Source: Halomonas citrativorans
Lineage (GTDB): Bacteria > Pseudomonadota > Gammaproteobacteria > Pseudomonadales > Halomonadaceae
Direction: 5' to 3'
NCBI RefSeq assembly: GCF_900163645.1
Contig: NZ_FUKM01000050.1
Span: 1 to 64,000 of the forward strand
Length of the DNA stretch: 64,000 nt
Shown: piece by piece, positions 25,223 to 34,718 of the stretch
How positions within the stretch are numbered: position 1 is the stretch's first letter
Layout of the letters: each line of letters starts with the position of its first letter
Translations under genes and position numbers: made by a program
The notes under the pieces: model-generated
Databases searched by the model: none
Seen by the model: only the letters and a program-made list of their open reading frames with translations
What the model was told of the DNA's origin: nothing

Positions 25223-26233
25223 ATGCAAGCATTAGTTATTCACGGTAAGCAGGATCTGCGCGAAGAAAATATTGATCTCCCAGCGCTCGCTCCCGGAAAA
25301 GTGCGCTTACGTATGTCTTTCGGTGGAATATGTGGCTCGGATCTTCATTATTATCATGAAGGTGCCAACGGTGCTTTTGTTGTTCGTGAGCCATTGATTC
25401 CAGGTCACGAAATGTCAGGAGTAGTCGATGAAGACCCAAGCGGACAATGGCCGCTTGGCACACCGGTAACACTGCACCCCGCCACATTCGGGCAAAGCCA
25501 AACCGGTATCGAAGATAAGCCCCACTTGTGGCCCAACGGAGCCTATTTGGGCTCCGCGTCAACCTGGCCACATACGCAAGGGGGCATGAGTCAATTCCTT
25601 GATGTCGATGCCAGCATGTTGCGTGCATTACCCGATACTCTGCCACTCAAACGTGCAGCCTTAGCAGAGCCACTTGCTGTGGGTCTGCATGGAATCGAAG
25701 TAGCCGGAGGTGTTGACCAAAAGCGCGTATTGGTATGTGGAGCTGGACCTATAGGTCTACTCGCTGCCGCTGCTGCACTTGCCAGGGGCGCAAAAGAGGT
25801 ATGCATTACCGATATTCTTGAGGGACCGCTGTCACGTGCGAAAATACTCGGGGTTCATCGCACCATTCAGGTGGATAGGGAAGTGCTCCCCGAGGAGGCC
25901 TTTGACGTGGTGCTTGAGTGCACCGGCGTTCCCGTCTCTATCAATAATGCTATTCTCGCCGTGCGCCGCGCTGGCGTTATTGCTCAAATAGGTATGATGC
26001 CTGCCGCTCCGCAGCCCATTGCGCTTGCATCGCTGATTGCGAAAGAAGTTCAGCTTAGAGGCTGTTTCCGGTTCAATAATGAGATTGATGAAGCTATCGC
26101 GCTACTGGCAGCTAATTCAAACTTTGATCACGTTATTACGCATGTATTGCCCGCCGCCGATGCTCAACAAGCCTTTGCTATAGCCAAAGATGCGGAGGTG
26201 TCCGGCAAGGTATTGATCGAGTTATGGAAGTAA
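25223..26233 (+). CDS. idnD: L-idonate 5-dehydrogenase (zinc MDR family)
   Basis: A 336-aa medium-chain dehydrogenase. The catalytic zinc ligands are present: Cys37 (GGICGSDLHYYHEG) and His62-Glu63 (PGHEM). The Rossmann fold is VLVCGAGPIGLLAAAA, and the late block REVQLRGCFRFNNE-like (KEVQLRGCFRFN) matches IdnD. It oxidises L-idonate to 5-ketogluconate, the substrate of the IdnO encoded just upstream. The lobe that holds the structural zinc in E. coli IdnD (four cysteines near residues 90-110) is replaced by a cysteine-free segment (ATFGQSQTGIEDKPHL), so the structural zinc is probably absent. Confidence 0.88.
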   Translation: MQALVIHGKQDLREENIDLPALAPGKVRLRMSFGGICGSDLHYYHEGANGAFVVREPLIPGHEMSGVVDEDPSGQWPLGTPVTLHPATFGQSQTGIEDKPHLWPNGAYLGSASTWPHTQGGMSQFLDVDASMLRALPDTLPLKRAALAEPLAVGLHGIEVAGGVDQKRVLVCGAGPIGLLAAAAALARGAKEVCITDILEGPLSRAKILGVHRTIQVDREVLPEEAFDVVLECTGVPVSINNAILAVRRAGVIAQIGMMPAAPQPIALASLIAKEVQLRGCFRFNNEIDEAIALLAANSNFDHVITHVLPAADAQQAFAIAKDAEVSGKVLIELWK

Positions 26234-26266
26234 CAGATCAACGATTAAGATAATTGATCCCAAAAA

Positions 26267-26286
26267 GGGTGGCGTTACCGCCACCC
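26267..26286 (-). terminator. Bidirectional terminator between idnD and enoyl-CoA hydratase
   Basis: GGGTGGCG (26267-26274) and CGCCACCC (26279-26286) form an 8-bp stem with a TTAC loop. A T5 run follows on the minus strand, making it the terminator of the enoyl-CoA hydratase gene; it probably also stops the idn operon. Confidence 0.8.
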
Positions 26287-26335
26287 CCTCAATAATTGAC
26301 GGAAACCAACCGACGTACCTATCACGCCAACCTGA

Positions 26336-27109
26336 CTAAAAGTTGGCCTTACGCTTTTCTATAAATGCGCTCATGCCCTCTTTTTGCTCTTCACCGGCAA
26401 AGCAGAGCGCAAACAGGCTAGTCTCCAGGGCCAATGCACTATCAAGGTCCTGGTCCATCCCGTCATGAACGGCCTGCTTGGCACCGCGTACCGACTGAGG
26501 GCCATTGCCTTTTAACTGCTGGGTAAGCTCTTCGACATAACTTTCAAGCTCTGCCTGAGGCATTACGCGGTTAACCAGACCGATGCGTAGCGCTTCTTTC
26601 GCGTCTATCTTGCGCCCTGTCGTCACAAGATCAATCGCCATGGCTGGACCTACGCGGCGTGGTAAGCGTTGCGTACCACCAAAGCCTGGGATGACACCCA
26701 ACAGAACTTCGGGCTGGCCGAATACCGCGTTGTCGCTGGCTACTGCCCAGTCGCAGGCCAGTGCCAGTTCGCAGCCGCCGCCAAGGCAAAACCCGTTCAC
26801 AAGGGCGACCACCGGCACCGGAAGCGTTTCAAGTCGTTGAATGGTTCGTAACGCCTGGCTTGCAAAGGCGCGCGCTTCTTCCGGCGTTTTATCACGCATT
26901 TCGGTGATATCCGCTCCAGCGACAAAGGACTTTTCACCGGCGCCAGTAATTAATACGGCGCGTAGGTTTGTCTGATTTTCAAGCTCAGTAAGGTGGGTCT
27001 CTAGCGCAGAAAGCACATCGCTATTTAACGCATTCAACGCCTTGGGGCGGTTGATGGTCAGGCGGACAATCCCCTCGCTATCGACCTTTTCAATAACTGA
27101 TTCGCTCAT
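26336..27109 (-). CDS. Enoyl-CoA hydratase/isomerase (crotonase)
   Basis: A 257-aa crotonase with both oxyanion-hole blocks (AGADITEM and NGFCLGGGCELALACD) and both catalytic glutamates, in GGGCEL and FGQPEVLLGVIPGFGG. It hydrates trans-2-enoyl-CoA to 3-hydroxyacyl-CoA in fatty acid oxidation. Upstream on the same strand lies an acyl-CoA dehydrogenase, the previous beta-oxidation step, although a 160-bp gap with its own hairpin separates them. The SD AAGGAG lies before ATG 27109. Confidence 0.94.
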   Translation of the reverse strand: MSESVIEKVDSEGIVRLTINRPKALNALNSDVLSALETHLTELENQTNLRAVLITGAGEKSFVAGADITEMRDKTPEEARAFASQALRTIQRLETLPVPVVALVNGFCLGGGCELALACDWAVASDNAVFGQPEVLLGVIPGFGGTQRLPRRVGPAMAIDLVTTGRKIDAKEALRIGLVNRVMPQAELESYVEELTQQLKGNGPQSVRGAKQAVHDGMDQDLDSALALETSLFALCFAGEEQKEGMSAFIEKRKANF

Positions 27110-27227
27110 ATTGGCTCCTTCATTGTTATGGTGGCTTACATCGTTATGACGGCTTAACTGGCCTGCCTTGCAACCCTAGCGAACGCTTGGTTGGGGGGCA
27201 ATTACTTCTTCCCTCCCCCTCCAGATA

Positions 27228-27256
27228 AACAATCGCCTCCAAGGGCGGCGATTGTT
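27228..27256 (-). terminator. Hairpin after acyl-CoA dehydrogenase
   Basis: AACAATCGCC (27228-27237) and GGCGATTGTT (27247-27256) form a 10-bp stem with a 9-nt loop directly downstream of the acyl-CoA dehydrogenase stop. On the minus strand the continuation is GTTTATC, a weak T-tract. Confidence 0.6.
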
Positions 27257-27268
27257 GCAATAAGGCGA

Positions 27269-29056
27269 TTAGCCAATCTCGAAATCACTCAGGCATTGAA
27301 TGCCTGCGTCAATTACCGCCCGCTGGGCACGCCCTACAGGGAGCCACTGGGTGATCACAAACTGTGCGCTTAGGAGTTTTGCCTTATAGAAGGAGTCTGT
27401 TGTGCCCTGCCCAATGGCCGCCTGCGCACTGAGTGCCGCTTGCCCCATTTGCCAGGCGCATAACACATGGCCTGCCAGGTTTAGCAACGGGGTCGCATAA
27501 CCCTGTACGGCATCGGGCCCTTTTTCCGGGTCTTTGCCCTGCTCAAGCACCTGCTGCTTAGCAGCGCTTAAATCCTCAAGTCCGGCAGCCAGCGCCTGCC
27601 CCAAATGAGCCAACGCAGGTTCAGCCTTGAGACGTTCAACCGTGTCGGCTACCTCGTTTAGCAAGCTGGAAAACGCTTCGCCATTATCACGCTGTAACTT
27701 GCGTCCTGCTAAATCCAGTGCCTGAATGCCGTTAGTGCCTTCATAAATGGGTGCGATACGAGCATCACGCAGCAGCTGTGCCGCGCCGGTTTCTTCGATA
27801 TATCCCATCCCGCCGTGCACCTGAATACCTAACGAGGCGATCTCTACCGCTTGATCCGTCGAGAAGCTTTTTACCACAGGAATCAGGATATCCACGCGAG
27901 CCTGAGCCGCCTGGCGTTCACTCTCGTTTTCAGCATGGCGGGCGGTGTCCAGCTGTGCTGCACAGTACAGCGCTAACGCACGCAGCGCATCGGTGCGTGC
28001 ACGCATGGAAAGCAGCATGCGCCGCACGTCGAGATGCTCACTGATGGAGCACTCTTTACCGCCTCGCGCTGCCGACAAACGACCCTGATGGCGCTCTTTT
28101 GCGTAGGCAAACGCGTGCTGGCAGGCGCGTTCGGCCACGCCAATCCCTTGGATACCCACTTTATGACGCGCCTCGTTCATCATGGTGAACATGTGATTCA
28201 GGCCGCGCCCCTCTTCACCCACCAGATAACCAATTGCCCCACCCTGCTCGCCAAAACTTAACGAACAAGTCGGTGAGCCGTGGATACCCAGCTTGTGCTC
28301 AATGGCGGTGCATAAAACGTCGTTACGCTCGCCCAGGGTGCCATCATCATTGACGAGAAATTGGGGCACCAGAAACAGCGAGATGCCTTTATTACCTTCA
28401 GGCGCATCAGGTTTACGCGCCAGCACAAAATGAATGATATTTTCAGCGGCGTCGTGCTCACCCCAGGTAATATAGATTTTCTGGCCACTTATCCGGTAAT
28501 GATCACCTTCAGGTACTGCCTTGGTACGCACTTTAGAAAGATCCGACCCTGCCTGGGGTTCGGTCAGGTTCATGGTGCCTGTCCAGATCCCTTCTACCAG
28601 ATTGGGTAAATACGTCGCTTTCAGCGGCTCGCTGCCATGATGGGCCAATGCTTCAATGGCGCCAGCGGTTAACATGGGACAAAGCCCTAACGCCATATTG
28701 GCACCGTGGAGCATCTCCTGAACGGCACTGGCCACCACTTCAGGCAAGTTCTGCCCACCTAACGCTTCCGATACGCCGATGCCGTTCCAGCCGCCTTCTA
28801 CATACGTCAGGTAGGCCGCCGCGAACCCGTCAGGCGTCGTTACTCGCCCATCCGGATGGTGTTTGGCGCCTTGATGATCACCGGTAGCATTTAGCGGCCC
28901 CCACACGTCACCCGCAAGCTTGGCGGCTTCATCCAGCACCGCCTCAACAACGTCGGGTGTTGTCTCTGTAAAATTGGACAGCGTCAGCGAGTGATGCCCG
29001 AGCAGTTCTTCGAGCACAAAACGCAAATCGCGTACCGGCGCGACGTAGTGATTCAT
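27269..29056 (-). CDS. Acyl-CoA dehydrogenase with C-terminal extension domain
   Basis: A 595-aa flavoprotein of the large acyl-CoA dehydrogenase class, with an extra N-terminal segment, the central FAD-binding part (MNLTEPQAGSDLSKVRTKA) and a C-terminal extension after the dehydrogenase core. The catalytic base is the glutamate in PIYEGTNGIQALDL, preceded by HGGMGYIEETGAAQ. It forms the 2,3-double bond of acyl-CoA thioesters and passes electrons to ETF. Chain-length preference cannot be read. The start ATG is at 29056. Confidence 0.92.
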   Translation of the reverse strand: MNHYVAPVRDLRFVLEELLGHHSLTLSNFTETTPDVVEAVLDEAAKLAGDVWGPLNATGDHQGAKHHPDGRVTTPDGFAAAYLTYVEGGWNGIGVSEALGGQNLPEVVASAVQEMLHGANMALGLCPMLTAGAIEALAHHGSEPLKATYLPNLVEGIWTGTMNLTEPQAGSDLSKVRTKAVPEGDHYRISGQKIYITWGEHDAAENIIHFVLARKPDAPEGNKGISLFLVPQFLVNDDGTLGERNDVLCTAIEHKLGIHGSPTCSLSFGEQGGAIGYLVGEEGRGLNHMFTMMNEARHKVGIQGIGVAERACQHAFAYAKERHQGRLSAARGGKECSISEHLDVRRMLLSMRARTDALRALALYCAAQLDTARHAENESERQAAQARVDILIPVVKSFSTDQAVEIASLGIQVHGGMGYIEETGAAQLLRDARIAPIYEGTNGIQALDLAGRKLQRDNGEAFSSLLNEVADTVERLKAEPALAHLGQALAAGLEDLSAAKQQVLEQGKDPEKGPDAVQGYATPLLNLAGHVLCAWQMGQAALSAQAAIGQGTTDSFYKAKLLSAQFVITQWLPVGRAQRAVIDAGIQCLSDFEIG

Positions 29057-29185
29057 GGCAAAACCTCGATGTAGAAATAAAACAGTCGTTTGTTATAAAC
29101 CGTTATATTCGATAGTAGTTTCCTGCCTATCGTTACACCATTAGCCCAACGTCTCACCTCTTTACGATACAGACCCGCTACCAAA

Positions 29186-30559
29186 TTACTTACGCGTACC
29201 TAACTGTTCCACATCGTCATAGTAGGCAATTCGGGTTTCTTCCTCGGCGGGCGGGCCGACTACGGGTTCCGCTACGTCCACGTTTGGTACTGCATCCGAC
29301 AAGTCTTCCAGATGCTCGTGCTCAAGCGCCCCTTGGACAAGCTCCTCGGTAACCACAAGCTCTGCCCCGGCCGCAGTCATGGGCGTCGTCGCGGTAAACG
29401 GCGCCACCGGCATCGGGGCGGGGCGCACGCTGCGCCGCCAGGCAAAAAAGAGCAGGAAGAACAGGCTGAGCCCACCAAATGCCCAGAACAACCCGGCATC
29501 GCCCACTGCTGTCATAACGGGTGAGATCATCAGCGGGCTTAAGGTTGCCCCGATAGAGTTAATCAGCAAAAGTCCTTGGCTCATACGTACAAGCGCCCCG
29601 GCTGGTGCTCGGTCGGCAGCATGACTGACGGCCACGGGGTAGAACGCAAATACTCCACCGCCCAGCAAAAACAGTAATACCGCCAGCAGCGGCGTGGAGA
29701 GCGGTAGCCAAAGAATTGCCGCCGACACCAGCACACAAAAACCACTGATCCCGATAAGTACCATTTGGCGGTCGTGACGGTCTGACCAGCGCCCAATTGG
29801 ATACTGAAGCAGCATGGCCCCCAGCACCACCAGCGCCATCATCTGGCCGACCTGATTCACGCTCATTCCAATGCGCTGCAAATAAAGGGGCAGCAGGGTA
29901 TACGCCGCCGCGACTACCATGCCCGACCCCAGGCTACCCAGCACACCCGTTGGGGTTAACATGATCAGTCGATAAGGAGGTAGCGGTTCGGCGTGCTCAA
30001 TCAGAGGGGTAACACGCGGAATCATCGCCATTGGCAGCACAGAAAGCGATGCCAGCATGCCGATCACCATAAACGGTGCCGTCACGCCCATGGCATTGGT
30101 GACGCCCAGCAATAGCTGACCAATGACACCGGCGGCGTAAAGCGAAATCATGTAGAGCGCCAACAGGCGGCCACGTACCTTTTGTTCGCCTGCCGTGAGC
30201 AGCCAGCTCTCAATGACCAGATAGACGCCGACCGTTGCCCAGCCGCCAATCAAGCGCAATGCAAACCAGGCCCAAGGGTCAAAAAAGAGCCCTTGAAGAA
30301 GCACCGTCACGGCAACCAGCGAGGCGAAACTGCCATAGGAGCGAATGTGCCCAATACGCAGCAATAACCGGTCGTTAAACAAGGCGCCCAAGGCCAGGCC
30401 AATAAAGTACGCTGATGAGACAATTCCGATCACTGTCGCAGACTCGCCTGCCGCATCCAGGCGTACCGTGATCAAGGTAGCCAAAAAGCCGTTGCCAATG
30501 CCTAAAATAAACAAGCCCAACAGAGGCGCAAACGCCATAGCCAGTAATTGCCGCGACAT
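29186..30559 (-). CDS. MFS transporter (YcaD-like)
   Basis: A 457-aa inner-membrane protein with twelve predicted helices and a cytoplasmic C-terminal tail of about 75 acidic residues. Family marks include GNGFLATLITVRLDAAG, AYFIGLALGALFNDRLLLRIGH and PIGRWSDRHDRQMVL (the MFS loop motif). It resembles the YcaD subgroup whose substrate is unknown. The long acidic tail (EEETRIAYYDDVEQL) is unusual for the family and may be a protein contact site. It is a single gene. Confidence 0.88.
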   Translation of the reverse strand: MSRQLLAMAFAPLLGLFILGIGNGFLATLITVRLDAAGESATVIGIVSSAYFIGLALGALFNDRLLLRIGHIRSYGSFASLVAVTVLLQGLFFDPWAWFALRLIGGWATVGVYLVIESWLLTAGEQKVRGRLLALYMISLYAAGVIGQLLLGVTNAMGVTAPFMVIGMLASLSVLPMAMIPRVTPLIEHAEPLPPYRLIMLTPTGVLGSLGSGMVVAAAYTLLPLYLQRIGMSVNQVGQMMALVVLGAMLLQYPIGRWSDRHDRQMVLIGISGFCVLVSAAILWLPLSTPLLAVLLFLLGGGVFAFYPVAVSHAADRAPAGALVRMSQGLLLINSIGATLSPLMISPVMTAVGDAGLFWAFGGLSLFFLLFFAWRRSVRPAPMPVAPFTATTPMTAAGAELVVTEELVQGALEHEHLEDLSDAVPNVDVAEPVVGPPAEEETRIAYYDDVEQLGTRK

Positions 30560-30729
30560 GAAAACCTCACCTTGCCAAACACGTTGTCAAAAAACAGGGT
30601 CAAAAAAAGCGGGCGTAGCTGTTTAAGAGCCGTTACCACCTTTTACACAACCACAGGCAAGAAACGGGCGCGCAATTATTGCCCTGGATAGCATAAAGTC
30701 AACGCTTTTTCATAGCCTGTTCGTATCGA

Positions 30730-31365
30730 TCAGTGTTTTCTCAAAATTACCGTATCTTTTTCAGGAAATTCGACTGTTAGTTGATGCTGTGCGGCCCACC
30801 ATTCAAAGGTTGCCTCACTGAAAAAACAGATATGGGTGGGATCATTAATATAGTGCCAGTTGGCAAATGCTGCATGAGTGGTCACTCGCTTGGTCATGAT
30901 GCCCAGATAACCATCAGGGAGTAGCTGATCAACCAACTGCGCCAGTACCTTTCCGGGCATGGCTAAATGCTCAACGACCTCAGTCGCGGTTATAAAATCA
31001 TAGGTTTTCTGCAAAACGGACATGTCGGGCGCATAGAAAATGTCGTAGATCGCCATGGGGTGGCCAACTCCCTCGAACATCACAGACAACGTAGGGCCAG
31101 GCCCTGAACCAAAATCCAACCCTTTGGCACCTTTCGGCAGCTTGGCTAGCAACGGCGTGAACAAGCGCCCTAAAAACCGCCGGTATCCCATATCTTGCGG
31201 TGAATTTTGATGCTGGTCATACTCTGCTTTTTCATCCGCTACGCTTAAATGCTGCTCGGACGGCACAAACACCAGCCAACACGTGGCACACTGGTAATAT
31301 TCACGACGATGATTTTGATGATAGAGCGAGACCTTAATTTCACCGCATAGCGGACAACATTGCAT
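30730..31365 (-). CDS. Class I SAM-dependent methyltransferase with zinc ribbon
   Basis: A 211-aa protein. The N-terminal CPLCGE and CATCWLVFVP form a four-cysteine zinc ribbon (residues 4-7 and 28-31), followed by a Rossmann methyltransferase core (GLDFGSGPGPTLSV for SAM binding, ATEVVEHL, then LLPDGYLGIMTKR). This architecture is common in methyltransferases acting on sugars or small metabolites; the target is unknown. It starts at ATG 31365 and is divergent from the VOC gene, with only 44 bp between starts. Confidence 0.85.
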   Translation of the reverse strand: MQCCPLCGEIKVSLYHQNHRREYYQCATCWLVFVPSEQHLSVADEKAEYDQHQNSPQDMGYRRFLGRLFTPLLAKLPKGAKGLDFGSGPGPTLSVMFEGVGHPMAIYDIFYAPDMSVLQKTYDFITATEVVEHLAMPGKVLAQLVDQLLPDGYLGIMTKRVTTHAAFANWHYINDPTHICFFSEATFEWWAAQHQLTVEFPEKDTVILRKH

Positions 31366-31409
31366 CGTCGTATTCTCTGGTTTTCGGTTTTGTATTTAAG
31401 GAAAGAGGC

Positions 31410-31790
31410 ATGCTCTCAGGCTTGGATCATCTTGTTGTTACTGTCACAGATATGGGTCGCGCGGTTGATTTTTACTCGCGAGTTCTAGGGCTAGACGTAC
31501 GCTATCGTGATGCCCAACGGGTAGATTTAATGCTGGGCGATACCGCCCTACGACTCCATCAAACCGACACCGACATCGAGCCTATTTCTGCAACCCCTAC
31601 GCCTGGCAGCCTGGATTTATGCCTACGCTGCCAATTGCCGCTGGATGAGTTCAAGCAGCATCTAGACGTGCTGGGCATTGAGGTTGAACTTGGCCCGGTG
31701 GCTCGCCAGGGCGCCAATGGCGCGATCGAGTCCGTTTATCTGCGCGACCCCGATGGTAACCTTTTGGAAATTTGCCGCCCGGCTCGCTAA
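31410..31790 (+). CDS. VOC family protein (glyoxalase-like)
   Basis: A 126-aa vicinal oxygen chelate protein. Two beta-alpha-beta-beta-beta modules are visible, starting LDHLVVTVTDMGRAVDFYSR and ending YLRDPDGNLLEICRP. The likely metal ligands are His7, Glu in the second strand region and Glu near the C-terminus. Family activities range from glyoxalase I to ring-cleaving dioxygenase and fosfomycin resistance; none can be assigned. AAGGA lies upstream of ATG 31410. Confidence 0.87.
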   Translation: MLSGLDHLVVTVTDMGRAVDFYSRVLGLDVRYRDAQRVDLMLGDTALRLHQTDTDIEPISATPTPGSLDLCLRCQLPLDEFKQHLDVLGIEVELGPVARQGANGAIESVYLRDPDGNLLEICRPAR

Positions 31791-31906
31791 TTTTACCGTC
31801 AGTATCTTGCAGGCCAGTGACTAATGCTTAGCGGCGTCGTGCAAGGTATTATAGTGCGTTAAGAGCCTTCGCTTTATTGCCTCATCCGTATTAAAGGTAA
31901 AAAGAC

Positions 31907-32308
31907 ATGCAAGATAACCGTCATGACTCGCCGATTGAAGGCGAAATTATTTCAGAACACTCCACCGTCGAGCCAAGCAAGCAGCACGACACCACAATGG
32001 CCATGGTGGTTTATGCGCTTTATCTGGCAAGCTTTGTTGTCGGCTTCACCTCAGTGGTAGGCGTCATCATTGCCTATGTCTATCAAGGCAAAGGCCCGGC
32101 TTGGCTGGACGAACACTACCGCTATCAGGTTCGCACCTTCTGGATTGGCTTGCTGTACGCAAGCATTAGCTTCCTGCTTACCTTTGTACTGATCGGCTTC
32201 CCGCTTTTATTCGCGCTGGCGGTTTGGTTTATTGTTCGCTGCGTTAAAGGGTTTAAGGGCTTACAGGATAAACGTGCTCCGAGTAATGTGGACAGCTGGT
32301 TAATCTAA
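31907..32308 (+). CDS. DUF4870-like membrane protein
   Basis: A 133-aa protein with a polar, acidic N-terminus of about 30 residues and three hydrophobic segments (VVYALYLASFVVGFTSVVG, FWIGLLYASISFLLTFVLIG, LLFALAVWFIVRC). The DEHYRYQVRTFWIGLLY block is characteristic of the DUF4870 group, small inner-membrane proteins of unknown function. It starts at ATG 31907 with AAAGG upstream. The lauroyltransferase-like gene begins 3 bp after its stop, so the two are likely cotranscribed. Confidence 0.82.
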   Translation: MQDNRHDSPIEGEIISEHSTVEPSKQHDTTMAMVVYALYLASFVVGFTSVVGVIIAYVYQGKGPAWLDEHYRYQVRTFWIGLLYASISFLLTFVLIGFPLLFALAVWFIVRCVKGFKGLQDKRAPSNVDSWLI

Positions 32309-32311
32309 CGA

Positions 32312-33247
32312 ATGACGGAACATGCAACGACATCAGACAAGCGACTCTCCCGAGCCACGGCGATTGCGTGGCTTTGGCGAAGGCTTTCGCGCTGGCCCCT
32401 GCCGCGCCTGTGGCGTTTTGCCTCCACGCTTGGTCCTCTCGTTTACTGCTTTAGCCGCCGTGAGCGAAACGTCACCGATATTAATCTTAAGGTGGTATAC
32501 CCCGCGCTTGACCAGCGTAAGCGCAGGGCGCTCGCTAAACAGAGCCTTCGTCACTCCACCGCCACCATGATGGAGCTGGGCTATGCCTGGATGGCGGAGC
32601 CTGATCGCGTTGAAGCAAGTATTGTTGAAGTGCATGGCCGCGACAAGCTGGACAGCGCACGCGCGCAGGGCCGTGGTGTTATTGTTCTGGCGCCGCATTT
32701 TGGTAACTGGGAAGTGTTGAATTTCTGGCTTTCCAGCCATTTCCCTTTCACCGCTATGTACGAGCCTCCCAAAATAACCAACCTTGAGCCGATTATTCGC
32801 CATGGCCGCGAACGGATGGGCGCGCAGTTAGTGCCCACTAACCCGCGAGGCGTTGCAGCACTGCTCAAAGCACTTAAGCGCAGCGAGGCCATTGGCATTC
32901 TGCCTGACCAGGAACCCGACTGGGGCAGCGGCGTCTTTGCGCCGTTTTATTCACGCGATGCGTATACCGCCACGCTACTCCCCAAACTGGTGGCGCGCAC
33001 CCAAGCACGCGTTGTCACAGGCGTTGCCCTGCGTCTTCCTGGCCGCGGCTTTGCTATCCATTTTCTGGACGCCGACGAGCGGGTGTATAGTGCTGACGAA
33101 ACAGAGTCTGCGAGCGGGGTTAACGCCAGTGTCGAAGCGTCAATTGCGCTGGAACCCGCCCAGTACCAGTGGGAATACAAGCGCTACCGCAAAGTCATCG
33201 AAGAGCAGCAGCAAAACCCCAACGCCAACGACTTCCGGCTTTACTAA
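32312..33247 (+). CDS. LpxL/LpxM-type lipid A late acyltransferase
   Basis: A 311-aa member of the HtrB/MsbB family, which adds secondary acyl chains to Kdo2-lipid A at the inner membrane. The active-site H-x4-E is in APHFGNWEVLNFW, and the second conserved block is GRERMGAQLVPTNPRG with LKRSEAIGILPDQEPDW. A basic hydrophobic N-terminus (WLWRRLSRWPLPRLWRFAS) probably anchors it. The ATG comes 3 bp after the DUF4870 stop without a clear ribosome site, suggesting coupled translation. Which acyl position it modifies is unknown. Confidence 0.9.
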   Translation: MTEHATTSDKRLSRATAIAWLWRRLSRWPLPRLWRFASTLGPLVYCFSRRERNVTDINLKVVYPALDQRKRRALAKQSLRHSTATMMELGYAWMAEPDRVEASIVEVHGRDKLDSARAQGRGVIVLAPHFGNWEVLNFWLSSHFPFTAMYEPPKITNLEPIIRHGRERMGAQLVPTNPRGVAALLKALKRSEAIGILPDQEPDWGSGVFAPFYSRDAYTATLLPKLVARTQARVVTGVALRLPGRGFAIHFLDADERVYSADETESASGVNASVEASIALEPAQYQWEYKRYRKVIEEQQQNPNANDFRLY

Positions 33248-33284
33248 ACTCTTCCTGAGAGGTGCTGATAGACATTATCAGCAC

Positions 33285-34694
33285 CTACTCATCGTCATGA
33301 CGTGCATAGACATCATCGAGTCTTTCGATATCGTCTTCCCCCAGATAGGCACCCGACTGAACCTCAATCAGCTCTAACGGGATTTTACCGGAGTTCTCTA
33401 AGCGGTGGAGTGTGCCAATCGGAATATAGGTCGATTGATTTTCACTGACTAAAAAGCTGCGCGCTCCCACGGTTACCTGTGCCGTTCCGCTCACCACGAC
33501 CCAATGCTCGGCGCGATGATGGTGGCGTTGAAGGGAGAGTCGGCCGCCGGGTTTCACTGTAATATGCTTAACCTGATAGCGCTCACCACTATCAATTGCT
33601 TGAAAGTCACCCCAGGGGCGATGTACCTGGGGCGTTGACTGAAGTTCGCGGCGCCCTTTGCTGGCTAACACCGCCACTAATTGTTTTATTTGCTGGGCCT
33701 GGTCCCGGTGCGCCACCAGCACGCTGTCAGAGGTTTCAATCACAATCAAGTCGTTAACACCCAGCGTGGTCACCAACCGGTGTTCGGCCATCACGAGTGA
33801 ATTCGTGGTCGAATGCAAAAGCGCATCACCTTGCACCACGTTTCCCGCTTCATCAGCTGCGGCCATCTCCCAAAGCGCATCGAAACTGCCTACATCGCTC
33901 CATTGAGCATCAAGTGGGATGACGGCCGCAAAACGGCAGTGCTCCATGACGGCATAATCAATCGAATTGGAGGGGCAGCGCTGAAACGGCGCCTCGGCGA
34001 GCCTTAGAAAATCCAGATCGCTGTGAGCGCCATCAACAGCGGCCTGGCAGGCAGACAGCATCTCGGGCTGGAGGTCCGCTAGCTGCTCAAGATATGTCGA
34101 AGCGCGTAACAAAAACATGCCGCTGTTCCAAAGCGTATCGCCTTTTTCAAGCAGTTGAGCGGCGCGTTCGGCATCTGGTTTTTCAATAAACGAGGTGAGC
34201 TGATACCCCCTCTTCAACACGTCACCACAGGCGATATAGCCGTATCCCGTTTCAGGATGCGTAGGCACAACGCCAAAGGTGACTAAATAGCCCTGCTCTG
34301 CCAAGGGCACGGCCCACGCGACGCTTTGTTGAAAAGCGCTCACATCGCCAATGACATGATCCGCCGGCAAGACCAACAACAGCGGATCGTCTCCTGCGGC
34401 CTTGGCTAACAACGCCGCACAGGCAATCGCAGGCGCCGTATTACGCCCTTCTGGTTCTAGCACAATACGCCCTGCCTGGTTCGCTTCACGCAGTTGCTCA
34501 GCCATAAGGAACCGGTGCGCCTGATGGCCCATAATAAACGGTGGTGTCGTACTTATCCCTTCCAGGCGATCCAGCGTTTGCTGAAGCAGGCTCTTCGACG
34601 AGGTTAAGCGCAAAAACTGTTTGGGCATTTGCTCGCGTGAAAGCGGCCACAGCCGTGTGCCGCTTCCCCCGCATAGAATCACCGGCTGAATCAT
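33285..34694 (-). CDS. Mannose-1-P guanylyltransferase / mannose-6-P isomerase
   Basis: A 469-aa bifunctional enzyme of the AlgA/ManC/CpsB type. The N-terminal nucleotidyltransferase has GGSGTRLWPLSREQMPKQFL and FIEKPDAERA. The C-terminal cupin carries the type II phosphomannose isomerase motif (KPGGRLSLQRHHHRAEHW). It makes GDP-mannose for polysaccharides. Neighbours are an envelope sulfatase-like protein and the periplasmic glucan genes, so the region is devoted to surface carbohydrates. It could be named manC/algA/cpsB; I leave the symbol open. Confidence 0.94.
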   Translation of the reverse strand: MIQPVILCGGSGTRLWPLSREQMPKQFLRLTSSKSLLQQTLDRLEGISTTPPFIMGHQAHRFLMAEQLREANQAGRIVLEPEGRNTAPAIACAALLAKAAGDDPLLLVLPADHVIGDVSAFQQSVAWAVPLAEQGYLVTFGVVPTHPETGYGYIACGDVLKRGYQLTSFIEKPDAERAAQLLEKGDTLWNSGMFLLRASTYLEQLADLQPEMLSACQAAVDGAHSDLDFLRLAEAPFQRCPSNSIDYAVMEHCRFAAVIPLDAQWSDVGSFDALWEMAAADEAGNVVQGDALLHSTTNSLVMAEHRLVTTLGVNDLIVIETSDSVLVAHRDQAQQIKQLVAVLASKGRRELQSTPQVHRPWGDFQAIDSGERYQVKHITVKPGGRLSLQRHHHRAEHWVVVSGTAQVTVGARSFLVSENQSTYIPIGTLHRLENSGKIPLELIEVQSGAYLGEDDIERLDDVYARHDDE

Positions 34695-34718
34695 AGTCTC
34701 GTCCTTGTAGGCAAAGCG

